A stretch of 64,000 bases of DNA from Amycolatopsis jejuensis (GCF_000717335.1 NZ_JNYZ01000003.1:264110-328109); one strand, 5' to 3'; counted from the first letter of the stretch, positions 8,694-16,628 are shown. The notes: generated by a model from the letters alone, not told the origin. Translations and numbers: made by a program.

Positions 8694-8906
8694 ATGGTGT
8701 TCAAGCCGATGAAACGAGCAGACGTCATCACGGCACTGGAGTCGAACGGCTGCCGGAAGCTCCGCGACTCCGGCGACCACACCGTCTACGGCTGCCCGTG
8801 CGGCAAGCACCGCGCCCCGGTGCCGCGCCACAACAGCATCACGCCGGGCGTTGTCCGCAGCATCGGCAAGCAAATGGCCTGCCTACCCCAGGGATGGTTG
8901 CAGTGA
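8694..8906 (+). CDS. hicA: HicA-family mRNA interferase toxin
   Basis: 70 residues, the usual HicA size. The double-stranded-RNA-binding-like fold is recognisable: KRADVITALESNGCRKLRDSGDHTVYG, then PVPRHNSITPGVVRSIGKQMAC. The His in GDHTVY is the expected catalytic residue. It would cleave translated mRNA in the cell. The antitoxin gene follows with a GTGA overlap. A phage-borne copy suggests prophage maintenance or exclusion of other phages. Confidence 0.88.
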   Translation: MVFKPMKRADVITALESNGCRKLRDSGDHTVYGCPCGKHRAPVPRHNSITPGVVRSIGKQMACLPQGWLQ

Positions 8907-9283
8907 AGACCTACACAGCGACAGCGACCCGCGAAGGCGGGTGGTGGATCGTCGAGGCCGACGGCATCGGCACAACCCAGGGACGCACCACCGCCGAAGC
9001 GCAACGCATGGCCGTCGACATGGTCGCCCTCATGGAGGACGTCGACCCGTCCGAGGTGACCGTGGACGTCACGTTCGTGCCGCCGGGCGGGTTGGCGGAC
9101 GAGGTCCGCGAGGCCCGCGAGGCGACGCGCCACGCAGCCGAAGCACAGGAACAGGCTGGACGGAAGACGCGTGCAGCGGTGCATCGGCTCCTCGCCGCGG
9201 GCATGTCAAAGCAGGACGCAGCCCGGATTTTGCGGGTAGCTCCTCAGCGCATCAGCCAGCTCACGAAGCAGCGTGAGAAGTAG
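8903..9283 (+). CDS. hicB: HicB-family antitoxin
   Basis: 126 residues from GTG at 8903-8905 overlapping the toxin stop; an ATG nine bases earlier is an alternative. The N-terminus MKTYTATATREGGWWIVEADG is the partial RNase-H-like HicB domain that binds the toxin. The C-terminal part is a long helix followed by a helix-turn-helix (AAGMSKQDAARILRVAPQRISQL) that would bind the direct repeats in front of hicA and autoregulate the pair. Confidence 0.87.
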   Translation: MKTYTATATREGGWWIVEADGIGTTQGRTTAEAQRMAVDMVALMEDVDPSEVTVDVTFVPPGGLADEVREAREATRHAAEAQEQAGRKTRAAVHRLLAAGMSKQDAARILRVAPQRISQLTKQREK

Positions 9284-9389
9284 GCCCGGAGCCGATGGCG
9301 TCCTTGCAGCCGGGGCACAAGATGCCGCCCGGCCCGGCCGGCGCGGTGCCGCACTTCGAGCAGATCGGGGTCGTTGGGTCGTCGCTCAT
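9261..9389 (-). CDS. Tiny zinc-ribbon phage protein
   Basis: A 42-residue protein, starting MSDDPTTPICSKCGTAPAG, with CSKC and CPGC pairs forming a probable zinc ribbon. Its ATG overlaps the upstream stop (ATGA), and it runs convergently into the end of hicB, overlapping it by 23 bases. Such short zinc ribbons are common at ends of actinophage early operons; function unknown. Confidence 0.6.
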   Translation of the reverse strand: MSDDPTTPICSKCGTAPAGPGGILCPGCKDAIGSGPTSHAAS

Positions 9390-9589
9390 GTCGGGATCCT
9401 CGCATCCCTACGGTCGAGGTACGCCAGGATCTCCCGGAGGCTGTAGCCGCCGTCACCTCGGGTGATGTGGCCGCGGCGCACCCACTGGCGCAGCGTGGCC
9501 GGGCCGATCCGGTAGCACTCGTCGCCGGTTCGGTCGGCTTCCTGGGCGAGGAGGAGGACGACGTCCGCGGCGCGGGCCCGGCCGGTCAC
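9386..9589 (-). CDS. Small helix-turn-helix phage protein
   Basis: 67 residues from a GTG overlapping the upstream stop. The core, CYRIGPATLRQWVRRGHITRGDGGYSLREILAYLDRRD, reads as a winged MerR/excisionase-type helix-turn-helix (helix, turn, recognition helix with WVRRG, then a wing and the YSLREIL helix). It is probably a DNA-binding accessory protein of the early region. Its target cannot be told from sequence. Confidence 0.65.
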   Translation of the reverse strand: MTGRARAADVVLLLAQEADRTGDECYRIGPATLRQWVRRGHITRGDGGYSLREILAYLDRRDARIPT

Positions 9590-9966
9590 CGGCGTGCCTG
9601 CCCGGCAAGCTCCGCCTGCCGGTTCGCCCAGCGGGCATCGACGAGGCGTCGGCGGCGCGCCCGGTCCTCGGCGATGGCGCGGTCGAGCGGGCCGCGGACC
9701 CGCTCGACCGTGAAGTCGCGTTCCACGTTGAGCCCGAACCCTGCCAACTGCTTGAGGAACCAGTCTCGTTGCGCGTCAGTGGCAGCGAAGTCGGACAGGG
9801 TGCTGCAGGTGCCGATGCGCTCGGCAAGCAAGTCGTCGCGGCGGCTGATCCGCCACAGCCACGGCATGTTGTGCTGCCTCTGGATCTCAGGCGGAAGCAG
9901 GCTGTCTTCGCTCACGTGTTCGACTGTAAGTAGCGTGACAGCCGAGGTCAACCGACGTGTACCCAC
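9586..9966 (-). CDS. Phage protein, function unknown
   Basis: 126 residues in the leftward early operon, using a GTG start; an internal GTG about 18 codons in is possible. Segments MPWLWRISRRDDLLAERIG and AQRDWFLKQLAGFGLNVERDF suggest a helical protein; the C-terminus is basic (DRARRRRLVDARWANRQ). No known motif is visible. It overlaps both neighbours and is likely translationally coupled. Confidence 0.6.
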   Translation of the reverse strand: MGTRRLTSAVTLLTVEHVSEDSLLPPEIQRQHNMPWLWRISRRDDLLAERIGTCSTLSDFAATDAQRDWFLKQLAGFGLNVERDFTVERVRGPLDRAIAEDRARRRRLVDARWANRQAELAGQARR

Positions 9967-10178
9967 CGGCGCCGTCGTGCCCGTGCCAGCTGCAGCAGCA
10001 CCCGCGCCCGCCGAGTGTCGCGCGGCTGGCCACGGAGGAACAGGTCACGAGGCGGACGGCCCTCGTACCATTCGACGCTCGTGGGCTGGCGGGGAGTTTC
10101 CTCACGCGGGACACCGAGCTTTGGCAACGCCACATACCAGCACGGCGGACGGATGCCGAGACGAGCTCTCACGCTCAT
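9948..10178 (-). CDS. Small basic phage protein, function unknown
   Basis: 76 residues from an ATG that overlaps the stop of the upstream gene. Very Arg-rich in the C-terminal third (RRARVLLQLARARRRRW), with PPCWYVALPKLGVPREE near the N-terminus. It could bind nucleic acid, but no fold is recognisable. Confidence 0.5.
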   Translation of the reverse strand: MSVRARLGIRPPCWYVALPKLGVPREETPRQPTSVEWYEGRPPRDLFLRGQPRDTRRARVLLQLARARRRRWVHVG

Positions 10179-10636
10179 GGCTTCCACTCCTCGCGGTAGT
10201 CCGGGTGACCGGCGTACGGGAGGGCGAGCAGGAGAAGCGTCTCGCACGGAGCGTCCTCGTGTTCGACGTAGCGGAACCGATTGCCGCCAGCGTCTTCGTC
10301 TTCGCCTGTGTAGACGCACGTCGGGCATTCCAGGTCGCCATCGTGGCGCTTGCGGGGCGTGTGCAGCTCGATGATCCGTCGTTTGGCGTCGACCTCGGCG
10401 AGCACCCGGGCCGGGTCGTGGCGGGCGATGTGCGCGCGGTACGCGAAACCCAACTCGTTCGGATCCGAACCTGCAACGTAGCCGAGATTCCCGTAGGCCA
10501 GCTTGTTGTCACGGATCTCTGTCGGATCGACCTGCACCCCGAACGGTCCGGACACCCACCGAACGGGGCAGCAAGCTTGTGCGTGCTGTTCGTCTTCCTC
10601 AAGGCGTGCGCGGAGGAACGCGATCAGGTCATCCAT
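10175..10636 (-). CDS. DUF6221-like actinobacterial protein
   Basis: 153 residues starting MDDLIAFLRARLEEDEQHAQA, the N-terminus I associate with DUF6221, a family common in actinobacteria and their prophages. The central ARHDPARVLAEVDAKRRIIELH motif and a CPTC/C-rich region (LECPTCVYTGEDED) follow. Function unknown. The start overlaps the preceding stop. Confidence 0.75.
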   Translation of the reverse strand: MDDLIAFLRARLEEDEQHAQACCPVRWVSGPFGVQVDPTEIRDNKLAYGNLGYVAGSDPNELGFAYRAHIARHDPARVLAEVDAKRRIIELHTPRKRHDGDLECPTCVYTGEDEDAGGNRFRYVEHEDAPCETLLLLALPYAGHPDYREEWKP

Positions 10637-10887
10637 CAGCCCAACGCCTCCCAGTCGCCGAGGCGTTCGAGCTTGCGTGCCAACACGGCGCGCGGGTCAG
10701 CATGTTCGCGACGACGCATCGCGGCCAGCTGGCCAGGCGTCGGGTTCAGGCCGCCCAGCGCGGCGACCTCATATTCCCGGTGCCCACAGAAGCCGCATAC
10801 ACCGCCCTCGGAGAACCACCGGTTACGGTCGCACCGGATGCAGAAGAACGTCCCCGGTAGGGCGCCAAGGCTGATCAGGTCATCCAC
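10636..10887 (-). CDS. Zinc-ribbon phage protein
   Basis: 83 residues from GTG at 10885-10887 behind GAAAGG. It contains CIRCDRN and CGFCGHRE pairs about 15 residues apart, making a zinc ribbon, followed by a helical tail with PGQLAAMRRREHADPRAVL. The role is unknown; many such single-ribbon proteins occur in actinophage early operons. Confidence 0.6.
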   Translation of the reverse strand: MDDLISLGALPGTFFCIRCDRNRWFSEGGVCGFCGHREYEVAALGGLNPTPGQLAAMRRREHADPRAVLARKLERLGDWEALG

Positions 10888-11284
10888 GGGCGCGCCTTTC
10901 CTCTTCCGGGTCGATGCCGAGGATTGGCCGGTCTCCGGCGATCTCCCGCAGCTCGGTCGACGGCTCCCGGCCAACGTACATGCCTTCCGGCATCGGCTCG
11001 ACCGGGTGCATCGCGCCGTGCTTCTCCGTGGCGCCGACGAGCCAGCGCAGCACCTTCTCCTCGCTGTCGAGCCCATCAGGGACGGTGATGTCCGCGAGCC
11101 ATGGGTGCTGTTCGAGCAGCCATGGCTTGACTACGTCCGCGGCGCGGGGCAGTTGGTGGGTGAAGTGCGCTTGCCCGGTGACGAAGCCGATGAGCTCGTA
11201 CACGCCCGCGATGTGGTTGGGCGACACCAGATGCCCATCCGTGATCGAGAGGAGCTGCCCGAGGTGGAATTCGCGTGTGGCCAT
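10880..11284 (-). CDS. Phage protein (DUF7736-like)
   Basis: About 134 residues starting MATREFHLGQLLSITDGHLV; an ATG three codons upstream is also possible, but the AGGCAGG sequence is better spaced for this one. The pattern REFHLGQLLSI, HIAGVYELIGFVTGQ and FTHQLPRAAD is a recurrent phage domain I associate with DUF7736. Function unknown. The C-terminus is acidic and then Arg-rich. Confidence 0.7.
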   Translation of the reverse strand: MATREFHLGQLLSITDGHLVSPNHIAGVYELIGFVTGQAHFTHQLPRAADVVKPWLLEQHPWLADITVPDGLDSEEKVLRWLVGATEKHGAMHPVEPMPEGMYVGREPSTELREIAGDRPILGIDPEEERRARG

Positions 11285-11289
11285 GGTGG

Positions 11290-11991
11290 TCATCCTGCCT
11301 TGGTGGTGGGTGGGCATGCTGCTGTCTCCTGCGCTGCTTCCAACCTGACTAAATCGAGACCGTCATATGTGCGTTTGCACGCCTTGCATTGGGCTGGTTT
11401 GCCGACACCGGCCCAATGCACCTGCCCGTCGCAGGTGACGGTGAGGCAGGCGCCGAGGGCTCGTTGCGGGGCGTCGCCGGCCAGTTGGCGGGCCATGTGG
11501 TGTAGCTCGGTGAGGTCGCCGACAGCGTCGTCGACCCAGTCCTGTCCGCCGAGCCACCAGGCGTTGCGGGTGACGTAGTCCGCGTCGGTGTCGAGATTCC
11601 CGCCGGGGCGGGACTCGTCGCGCTCCTCGGCGATCGCGTCCGCGAGGTAGCGGAGGCGCCCGGGGATGGACGCGACCCAGCTGCCCGCGTCGTCCGGGCG
11701 GCGCGTCACGGCGTCACCGTGCTCGTCCACGTCCCCCGCCAACGACCGCGGATCAAGCGCCGCGATCACGTCGTCACGGGCCGGAGAGTGTGGCCCGTAG
11801 CCCGGGGACATCCTGCCCGTCATGCCCCGACCCGGCTCCACCATGAACGGGAGGATCAGCGTCGCGTACACCACGATCTCCCGCACCAACCGGATCAACC
11901 GGTTCACACAGTCGTTGCACGAGTACGCGACGCTCGTCGCGTCCTTCTGGCGGCACACGTGGCACTTGCCGACAGCGACCTCGGTCGTCAC
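11290..11991 (-). CDS. Phage zinc-finger protein
   Basis: 233 residues from GTG at 11989-11991 overlapping the upstream stop. Two zinc ribbons flank the protein: CHVCRQKD with CNDC near the N-terminus, and CDGQVHW/CKACKRT near the C-terminus. The middle holds a helical IPGRLRYLADAIAEERDE segment and WLGGQDWVDDAVGDLTELHHMARQL-type helices. Probably a nucleic-acid-associated early protein; no enzyme motif seen. Confidence 0.65.
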   Translation of the reverse strand: MTTEVAVGKCHVCRQKDATSVAYSCNDCVNRLIRLVREIVVYATLILPFMVEPGRGMTGRMSPGYGPHSPARDDVIAALDPRSLAGDVDEHGDAVTRRPDDAGSWVASIPGRLRYLADAIAEERDESRPGGNLDTDADYVTRNAWWLGGQDWVDDAVGDLTELHHMARQLAGDAPQRALGACLTVTCDGQVHWAGVGKPAQCKACKRTYDGLDLVRLEAAQETAACPPTTKAG

Positions 11992-12173
11992 GATGCCTCC
12001 TCCAGGGGTGGTTTCGATGTCAAATGCCAACTGCCGCAATACGGACACTGGTAGGCGCGACGCTCCAGACGCCTGCCCGGATGCGGTGTCGCCCAGATAC
12101 TCCCCAGCACCTCGTCCGCGCGGGATTCGCTGCGGTACCGGGCTTTCCCCGTCACCGGGCAGCGGGCGGACAC
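11988..12173 (-). CDS. Small zinc-finger phage protein
   Basis: 61 residues from GTG at 12171-12173. The sequence CPVTGKARYRSESRADEVL followed by YQCPYCGSWHLTSK is a compact Cys/His zinc-finger seen in many actinophages. It overlaps the preceding gene by 22 bases and the following one by GTGA, so translation is coupled. Confidence 0.65.
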   Translation of the reverse strand: MSARCPVTGKARYRSESRADEVLGSIWATPHPGRRLERRAYQCPYCGSWHLTSKPPLEEAS

Positions 12174-12604
12174 AAGCCCTCCTCGTGCCCGTCCTCCTTG
12201 GCTACAGGGGAGGCAGACGCGGGGAGCAGCGGCTCCCACAGGAGCCGAATGTGTTCTGCCCGTTCGGTCAGCCACTCGCGCACGGCTGGCTCGTCGGCCT
12301 TGCAGACCTCGACCTCAGTGCAGCGGAAGATCCCCTTGCGCTGCAGCATCCAGAACACCTGGAGCGTCCAGGCGTGGTCGCGGTCGCCGAACCGATCTGC
12401 GTACTCCTGACGACCAGCCAGCGTGTCGTCCTCGATGAACTCGCGCGGCTTCCAGTCCCAGCGGAACACGAGGTTCCTGTCGAAGTCGTTATCGCCTTCC
12501 GACTCGACGAACCCTTCCCACGACCCGTACCGCTCGTAGTAGCCGGTCGAGAAGTAGTTGCCCTCCGAGCAGTAGTACGGGTGATCGATTTCCCAGAGCT
12601 TCAT
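12152..12604 (-). CDS. Phage protein, function unknown
   Basis: 150 residues starting MKLWEIDHPYYCSEGNYFSTG, with SWEGFVESEGDNDFDRNLVFRW-type sequence and a long helix ending in LLWEPLLP. This kind of aromatic-rich N-terminus (YYCSEGNY, YERYGSW) recurs in actinophage proteins of unknown role. The ATG overlaps the end of the upstream frameshifted gene. Confidence 0.65.
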   Translation of the reverse strand: MKLWEIDHPYYCSEGNYFSTGYYERYGSWEGFVESEGDNDFDRNLVFRWDWKPREFIEDDTLAGRQEYADRFGDRDHAWTLQVFWMLQRKGIFRCTEVEVCKADEPAVREWLTERAEHIRLLWEPLLPASASPVAKEDGHEEGLCPPAAR

Positions 12605-13534
12605 CGCCCCTCCTCCGGCTTGTGCTCCACCACGTGGCCGTGCGGGAGTGGCTTCCCTGCGTGGGGGTTCGGGATGATGTGCGGCGCCCAGCGTTCGAGC
12701 ACAGCCTGCATCTCGGGCGTGCGGTCGAACGTCCCCGGTGACCTCCCACGGGCGTGGATCCTGCAGCGGTGCCTTTATCTCGATGGCTGCCCGTTGTGGT
12801 CCTTGCTCGTACGGGTCCCCGGTGTTCTGGGAGTTGGTGTACGCCTCGGAGTCCGAGTGACCGGTAGCGGCGGTTTCCTCGCGCGGGGCGGGCTCCGGTT
12901 CGACGCCTGCGCACACCGCGCACCAGAGCGGCTGTTTCCCGTGCTTGCATCGGGAGTCGATGCGCATCCTGGACGCTTCCTCGCGTGGAGCGGCAGCGGG
13001 CTCCGAACTCCCAGTTTGGGAGAAGTTGGGAGTTCGCTGGGAGTTCGGCTCCTCGCTCGACGCCTGGGCGGGTTCAGCGTCCAGGCACCCGCTCAAGCAA
13101 CCGCAGCAGCCTCCGCACGGTTCCGGGGAACCCCCGCACATTCCCTGGTTGCATTCGCCGTCAAGGCAGCGCGACGGCTCCTCGCGGCCCGGCTCGCGGT
13201 CGAGGATGGCACGCAATTCCTTGAATCTTCTGTCTGCGTCGTCGTCCCATGAGACGCCGTCGGGCCAGTCGGAGTCCAGCACGGCGCGGATGTCCGCGCG
13301 CAGCTTGGTCAGGTCGGTGTACGCGGAATCGCTGGCGGCCTGCTCTCCCTGCGCAAGGCCAGCGGCGAACGCCGCCTCGACATCTCCGAGCGGGCCGACG
13401 GCGTCGGCGGGCAGCTCGGGGGCCGAGAATCCTGACCAGGCTTCAAAGAAATACCCAGGCCCCGAGCGAAGGAACACTCTCTCGCTTGGGCTCCACCACA
13501 CGTCTGGCACGCGCGGGGGGTCGGCGTCGGTCAC
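12601..13534 (-). pseudogene. Frameshifted Cys-rich phage protein
   Basis: From GTG at 13532-13534 one frame encodes about 265 residues with SGPGYFFEAWSGF, a Cys-rich stretch (CGGCCGCLSGC) and repeated REEPS/REEAS/REETA linkers, ending sensibly at DPRPWEVTG. Just there the frame breaks: the natural continuation TFDRTPEMQAVLERWAPH reads one base out, across a run of four C (12733-12736), and runs to a TGA at 12601-12603 overlapping the next ATG. Either a real +1 shift, an assembly error in the homopolymer, or programmed slippage. Confidence 0.7.
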
Positions 13535-13746
13535 GGTCGTTCCCCTTCCAGCCAGCCGCGCGCCACGTCCACGGTCACGGGGCCGTCGGCCCGAACGAAG
13601 TCGATCACTTGCGCCAGGTGCGCGGGACAGGCCCGCGACCCGTACGTCACATCCGCCGAAGCGCGCACCCGGAACCGGGCAGCGTGGGAGCAGCGGTCTC
13701 CCCGGGGAGACAGGCCGGTGCAGGGCGGGGTGTCGGCGTCGGTCAT
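13531..13746 (-). CDS. Small Cys-containing phage protein
   Basis: 71 residues, MTDADTPPCTGLSPRGDRC then ARFRVRASADVTYGSRACPAHLAQVIDFV. Three Cys and one His could bind zinc; the N-terminus resembles that of the next gene (TDADPPRVPD), hinting at repeated start-region sequence. It couples to its neighbours through GTGA and TCA/ATG overlaps. Confidence 0.6.
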   Translation of the reverse strand: MTDADTPPCTGLSPRGDRCSHAARFRVRASADVTYGSRACPAHLAQVIDFVRADGPVTVDVARGWLEGERP

Positions 13747-13931
13747 CGCTTCTCCAGTTCCGCAACCAGCTCGTCGATCTCTTCCTGGTGCCACCACTTG
13801 TCCGGGCGCTCCGCCATCTCCGCCAGCGCGGCGGCCAACGCTTTCGCTGTCGAGCAGTCGAGGACGTTGCCGGTGTCGTTGCCGAGCGCGTCGTTCGCGG
13901 CGTTCAGCATCCGCTCGGCCCACTCGCTCAT
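13743..13931 (-). CDS. Small helical phage protein
   Basis: 62 residues, MSEWAERMLNAANDALGND then KALAAALAEMAERPDKWWHQ and EEIDELVAELEKR. Almost wholly helical, acidic, no motif. Overlaps both neighbours at ATGA junctions. Function unknown. Confidence 0.6.
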   Translation of the reverse strand: MSEWAERMLNAANDALGNDTGNVLDCSTAKALAAALAEMAERPDKWWHQEEIDELVAELEKR

Positions 13932-14146
13932 CGCTGTGCCTCGCTGTCCGATTCGACACGCGCCAGCGTCGGGTACAGGTCGCGATGCGACTTCGCGGCG
14001 CGGAGAACTTTCGCCACCACGGCGGAATCCTTCGGATAGGGCTCGCCGGAACTGCGCGGGAACGCGTGGCCCCACAGCACGCCATGGACGTGAGCGAGCA
14101 CGATCGCTTCGCGGACGAGTTTCGCAGTGCGTTTCCCGAGGATCAT
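13928..14146 (-). CDS. Small phage protein with SEAQR tail
   Basis: 72 residues starting MILGKRTAKLVREAIVLAHVHG and ending in SDSEAQR. The last codons (GACAGCGAGGCACAGCGATGA) contain a GAGG ribosome-binding sequence for the next gene; the same coding tail recurs at two other junctions in this operon. No functional motif. Confidence 0.55.
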   Translation of the reverse strand: MILGKRTAKLVREAIVLAHVHGVLWGHAFPRSSGEPYPKDSAVVAKVLRAAKSHRDLYPTLARVESDSEAQR

Positions 14147-14301
14147 CGCTGTGCCTCGCTGCTCTCTTCAGTCCACGACCACACGTCGAGTCCCATCTGG
14201 TCGAAACCGCGGAACACCCAGTGGCCGTCGGTGTTGAGCGGTTCAGGCGCATCAGGCATCGCAGCGTCCGGGTATCGGGATTCATTCACGGGTGCGCTCA
14301 T
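14143..14301 (-). CDS. Very small phage protein with SEAQR tail
   Basis: 52 residues, MSAPVNESRYPDAAMPDAPEP then HWVFRGFDQMGLDVWSWTEES, ending SSEAQR. Shares its junction sequence with the genes on both sides. Function unknown; credible mainly because it keeps the overlapping ATGA pattern of the operon. Confidence 0.5.
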   Translation of the reverse strand: MSAPVNESRYPDAAMPDAPEPLNTDGHWVFRGFDQMGLDVWSWTEESSEAQR

Positions 14302-16196
14302 CTCTGTGCCTCGCTGTCCGCCTGGCGCTCGACAGGCTGGGCTGCACATTCCCGACGCGCCGAGTCCACGAGAGCCTGCCACTGCTCGATGATCGAATCT
14401 TTCAGGTCGACGTACACATCATCGGCGACCCACGAATCAGTTCGACCGCCGTACCGGTACCCGTACTCGTCGGACACGATCACCTGTGCGGGCACGGTGT
14501 CACCGGGGAAGAACACACGCGGCTTCGTCTCGCCGGCCGGTTCCTCGCTGGCTGTGCGGAGAGCGTCGGCGTGCGGCTTGCAGTACTCGCCGTCCGTGGC
14601 GTTCGCGATGCAGTAGCCGCCGTCTTCCCGGGACACGCCGGGTATCACCTGGTACTTGCACGGCACGTAGCCGCGCGCCGGTTCCTCGCGGTCCGCGCCC
14701 ACCCACGACTCGATCAACCGAACGGTCTTCGCTGTCGACCGCGTATCCACCGCGCCGTTCTCAACCTTGTGCAGCTGCCTTCGCCAGTCGGCAGGCAGCA
14801 CGGCAACCTCGCGGTCCGTGACGTAGCCGCCTTCGCGCAGCCAACGAGTCAACTGGACGGCCATCCCACGCAGCGTGTCCGTGGTGGTGGAGAACCAATC
14901 CGAGTCCGCAACTTCCCGCCCCGCGTGGAGATCTTGCAACCTGTGGAAAAGGAACTGCTCGACATCGCACGCCGTTTCCTCGCGGTCCGGCAGAGCCTTC
15001 GCGCCGTGCACGATCTCCAGATGTGTCCACAACGCGTGGTAGACGACGCTGTGCGGCTCGCCAAGGCTCTGCACGTAGCAGTGGGCGCAGTAGTAGTCAG
15101 GGCATTCCAGCTTCAACGGCTCGACGGTCCGCGCCGGTTCCTCGCGGTCCGTGACGGGCTCGGCGTGGTCGTGGAAGACGATACGGGAGATGCGCCCTAT
15201 GACGGCACCGTAGTCGTTGATCGGGTCGAGCACCTCGGCGCGTACCTGGTCGAGTTTCGCCGCCAGCCCGTCACGCTGCTTCCGCACCAGATCGCGTTCA
15301 CGCAGGGCCAGCATTTCGAGCGTGCTGCGCACATGGTCGACGGTCGTGGGCTCGCGGTCCGTGACGGGCACGGCGAAGTAGGCCGCCGTCATCTCCCGCA
15401 CCCGGTTGAGGATCTCGTGACAGTCGGGGTGGTTGACGGTGTCGTGGCACGGGTCGTCGTCGCCGACCGCGTCACTGATCGCGACCAGCGTGCTGCGCGC
15501 CTGGTCGACGATCGTGGGCTCGCGGTCCGTGACGGGCTCCATAACTGGCTTCGAGCCGGTCAGGGCAGCGCGGATGTGGCTGAGCGGGAAGAGCCCGGGG
15601 TCGTACCGGTTGACGACCGCCAGCGCGGCCTCGATCCGCTCCCGGGCGTCGTCACGCTCACGCTCCAGCCACATGTGGGTACGCTCGATCGCCTCCGAGT
15701 CCCGCAGCACCGACAGATCTTGCTCAGCCGCGGCGAGCTTCGCCTCCGCGGCCTTCTTCCGTTCCGCGAGTAGCGCCACGTCCGCGACTACACCCTCCCC
15801 GGTGCCATCTGTCACGTTCGGGCCAAGCGCTACGTCGAGGATCTTCTCGATATCGAGGCGCAACTCCGCGGCTTTCGCCTCCGCGGCATCGGCGCGGGCG
15901 ATCGCCTTCTTGGCTTCCTGCCCGATCTCGTGAGCGAGGATCCGATAGTGCTCGGCGAGGACGGCGGGATCATCGCTGTGCGCCGTTTCCTGGCCCGCAT
16001 TCGGCTGCTCGCTGGCGAGGTTCCAGGTGTAGCAGGTGCAGTTCGGCTCCGCGAAGTCACGATGGGTTTCCCCGTGCCCGGCAGCCTTGGTGCACCGGAC
16101 GTGATCGTGATCCGGGTGCTGTGCGTCGCATTTGCCCGTTCCGCCCGGCTGGTTCGGCCGCTCGCTGACGTTCTCGTTGTCCAGACCCTGACTCAT
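14298..16196 (-). CDS. Mosaic phage protein with repeated DREEPAR linkers
   Basis: 632 residues. The N-terminus has a Cys/His cluster (CDAQHPDHDHVRCTKAAGHGETH), then a long Ala/Glu/Lys coiled coil (about residues 80-190), then modules separated by the recurring linker VTDRE(E)P: helical DQARSTLVAIS and DHVRSTLEML pieces, a Cys/His zinc segment (ECPDYYCAHCYVQ), a Trp-rich helical piece and a C-terminal CKYQVIPGV/VFFPGDTVPAQV domain. It looks like several small early proteins joined end to end. Ends SEAQR like its downstream neighbours. Function unknown. Confidence 0.7.
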   Translation of the reverse strand: MSQGLDNENVSERPNQPGGTGKCDAQHPDHDHVRCTKAAGHGETHRDFAEPNCTCYTWNLASEQPNAGQETAHSDDPAVLAEHYRILAHEIGQEAKKAIARADAAEAKAAELRLDIEKILDVALGPNVTDGTGEGVVADVALLAERKKAAEAKLAAAEQDLSVLRDSEAIERTHMWLERERDDARERIEAALAVVNRYDPGLFPLSHIRAALTGSKPVMEPVTDREPTIVDQARSTLVAISDAVGDDDPCHDTVNHPDCHEILNRVREMTAAYFAVPVTDREPTTVDHVRSTLEMLALRERDLVRKQRDGLAAKLDQVRAEVLDPINDYGAVIGRISRIVFHDHAEPVTDREEPARTVEPLKLECPDYYCAHCYVQSLGEPHSVVYHALWTHLEIVHGAKALPDREETACDVEQFLFHRLQDLHAGREVADSDWFSTTTDTLRGMAVQLTRWLREGGYVTDREVAVLPADWRRQLHKVENGAVDTRSTAKTVRLIESWVGADREEPARGYVPCKYQVIPGVSREDGGYCIANATDGEYCKPHADALRTASEEPAGETKPRVFFPGDTVPAQVIVSDEYGYRYGGRTDSWVADDVYVDLKDSIIEQWQALVDSARRECAAQPVERQADSEAQR

Positions 16197-16408
16197 CGGG
16201 GCAGCTCCTCAATCGTCACACGGACACGCTGGCCATCGACCGTCCCCAGCCACGCCGATACTGTGCCCTCCTCGTTGGATTCGGCTGAATCGAGATCGAT
16301 CACGAACGACTCCTGATCGACCAACTTTCCGTCACGGTCAAGCTCGATCGCAGTGAACGTCACCAACCGCGTCGTTCCCTCGCTGGCGTTCTCGGTCTGG
16401 TCAGGCAT
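16193..16408 (-). CDS. Small acidic phage protein
   Basis: 71 residues, MPDQTENASEGTTRLVTFTA then beta-strand-rich sequence ending GQRVRVTIEELPR. Its ATG overlaps the upstream gene's end. No motif; function unknown. Confidence 0.55.
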   Translation of the reverse strand: MPDQTENASEGTTRLVTFTAIELDRDGKLVDQESFVIDLDSAESNEEGTVSAWLGTVDGQRVRVTIEELPR

Positions 16409-16628
16409 CCGGGTCTCCTTCGGGGTTTCGGGGCTCCTGACGGAGCTGGTCTGCGTCGAGCAATGCGCGACGCAGGTTCGGCGGCCGGAGTTTCGGGCGG
16501 CAGTCGTAGCAGGGACGCGGATGATCAGCGTCCCGGTCCACCCAGCCGTTCCCGTCGCAGCGCGGGTCATGCAACGGCAGTTGGGGTTCGTCGTCGTCGA
16601 TCCGTTCGCCGGTTCGGTCGTGGCTCAT
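16401..16628 (-). CDS. Small phage zinc-finger-like protein
   Basis: 75 residues with HDPRCDGNGWVDRDADHPRPC followed by YDCRPKLRPPNLRRA. Cys and His spacing suggests one zinc site. It overlaps the replication-type HTH gene upstream by ATGA. Confidence 0.55.
   Translation of the reverse strand: MSHDRTGERIDDDEPQLPLHDPRCDGNGWVDRDADHPRPCYDCRPKLRPPNLRRALLDADQLRQEPRNPEGDPDA

Noticed and set aside
9374..11578. Very long rightward open frame of over 700 codons
   Set aside because: It lies opposite six overlapping leftward phage genes with zinc-finger and DUF motifs; the rightward protein has no recognisable domain.
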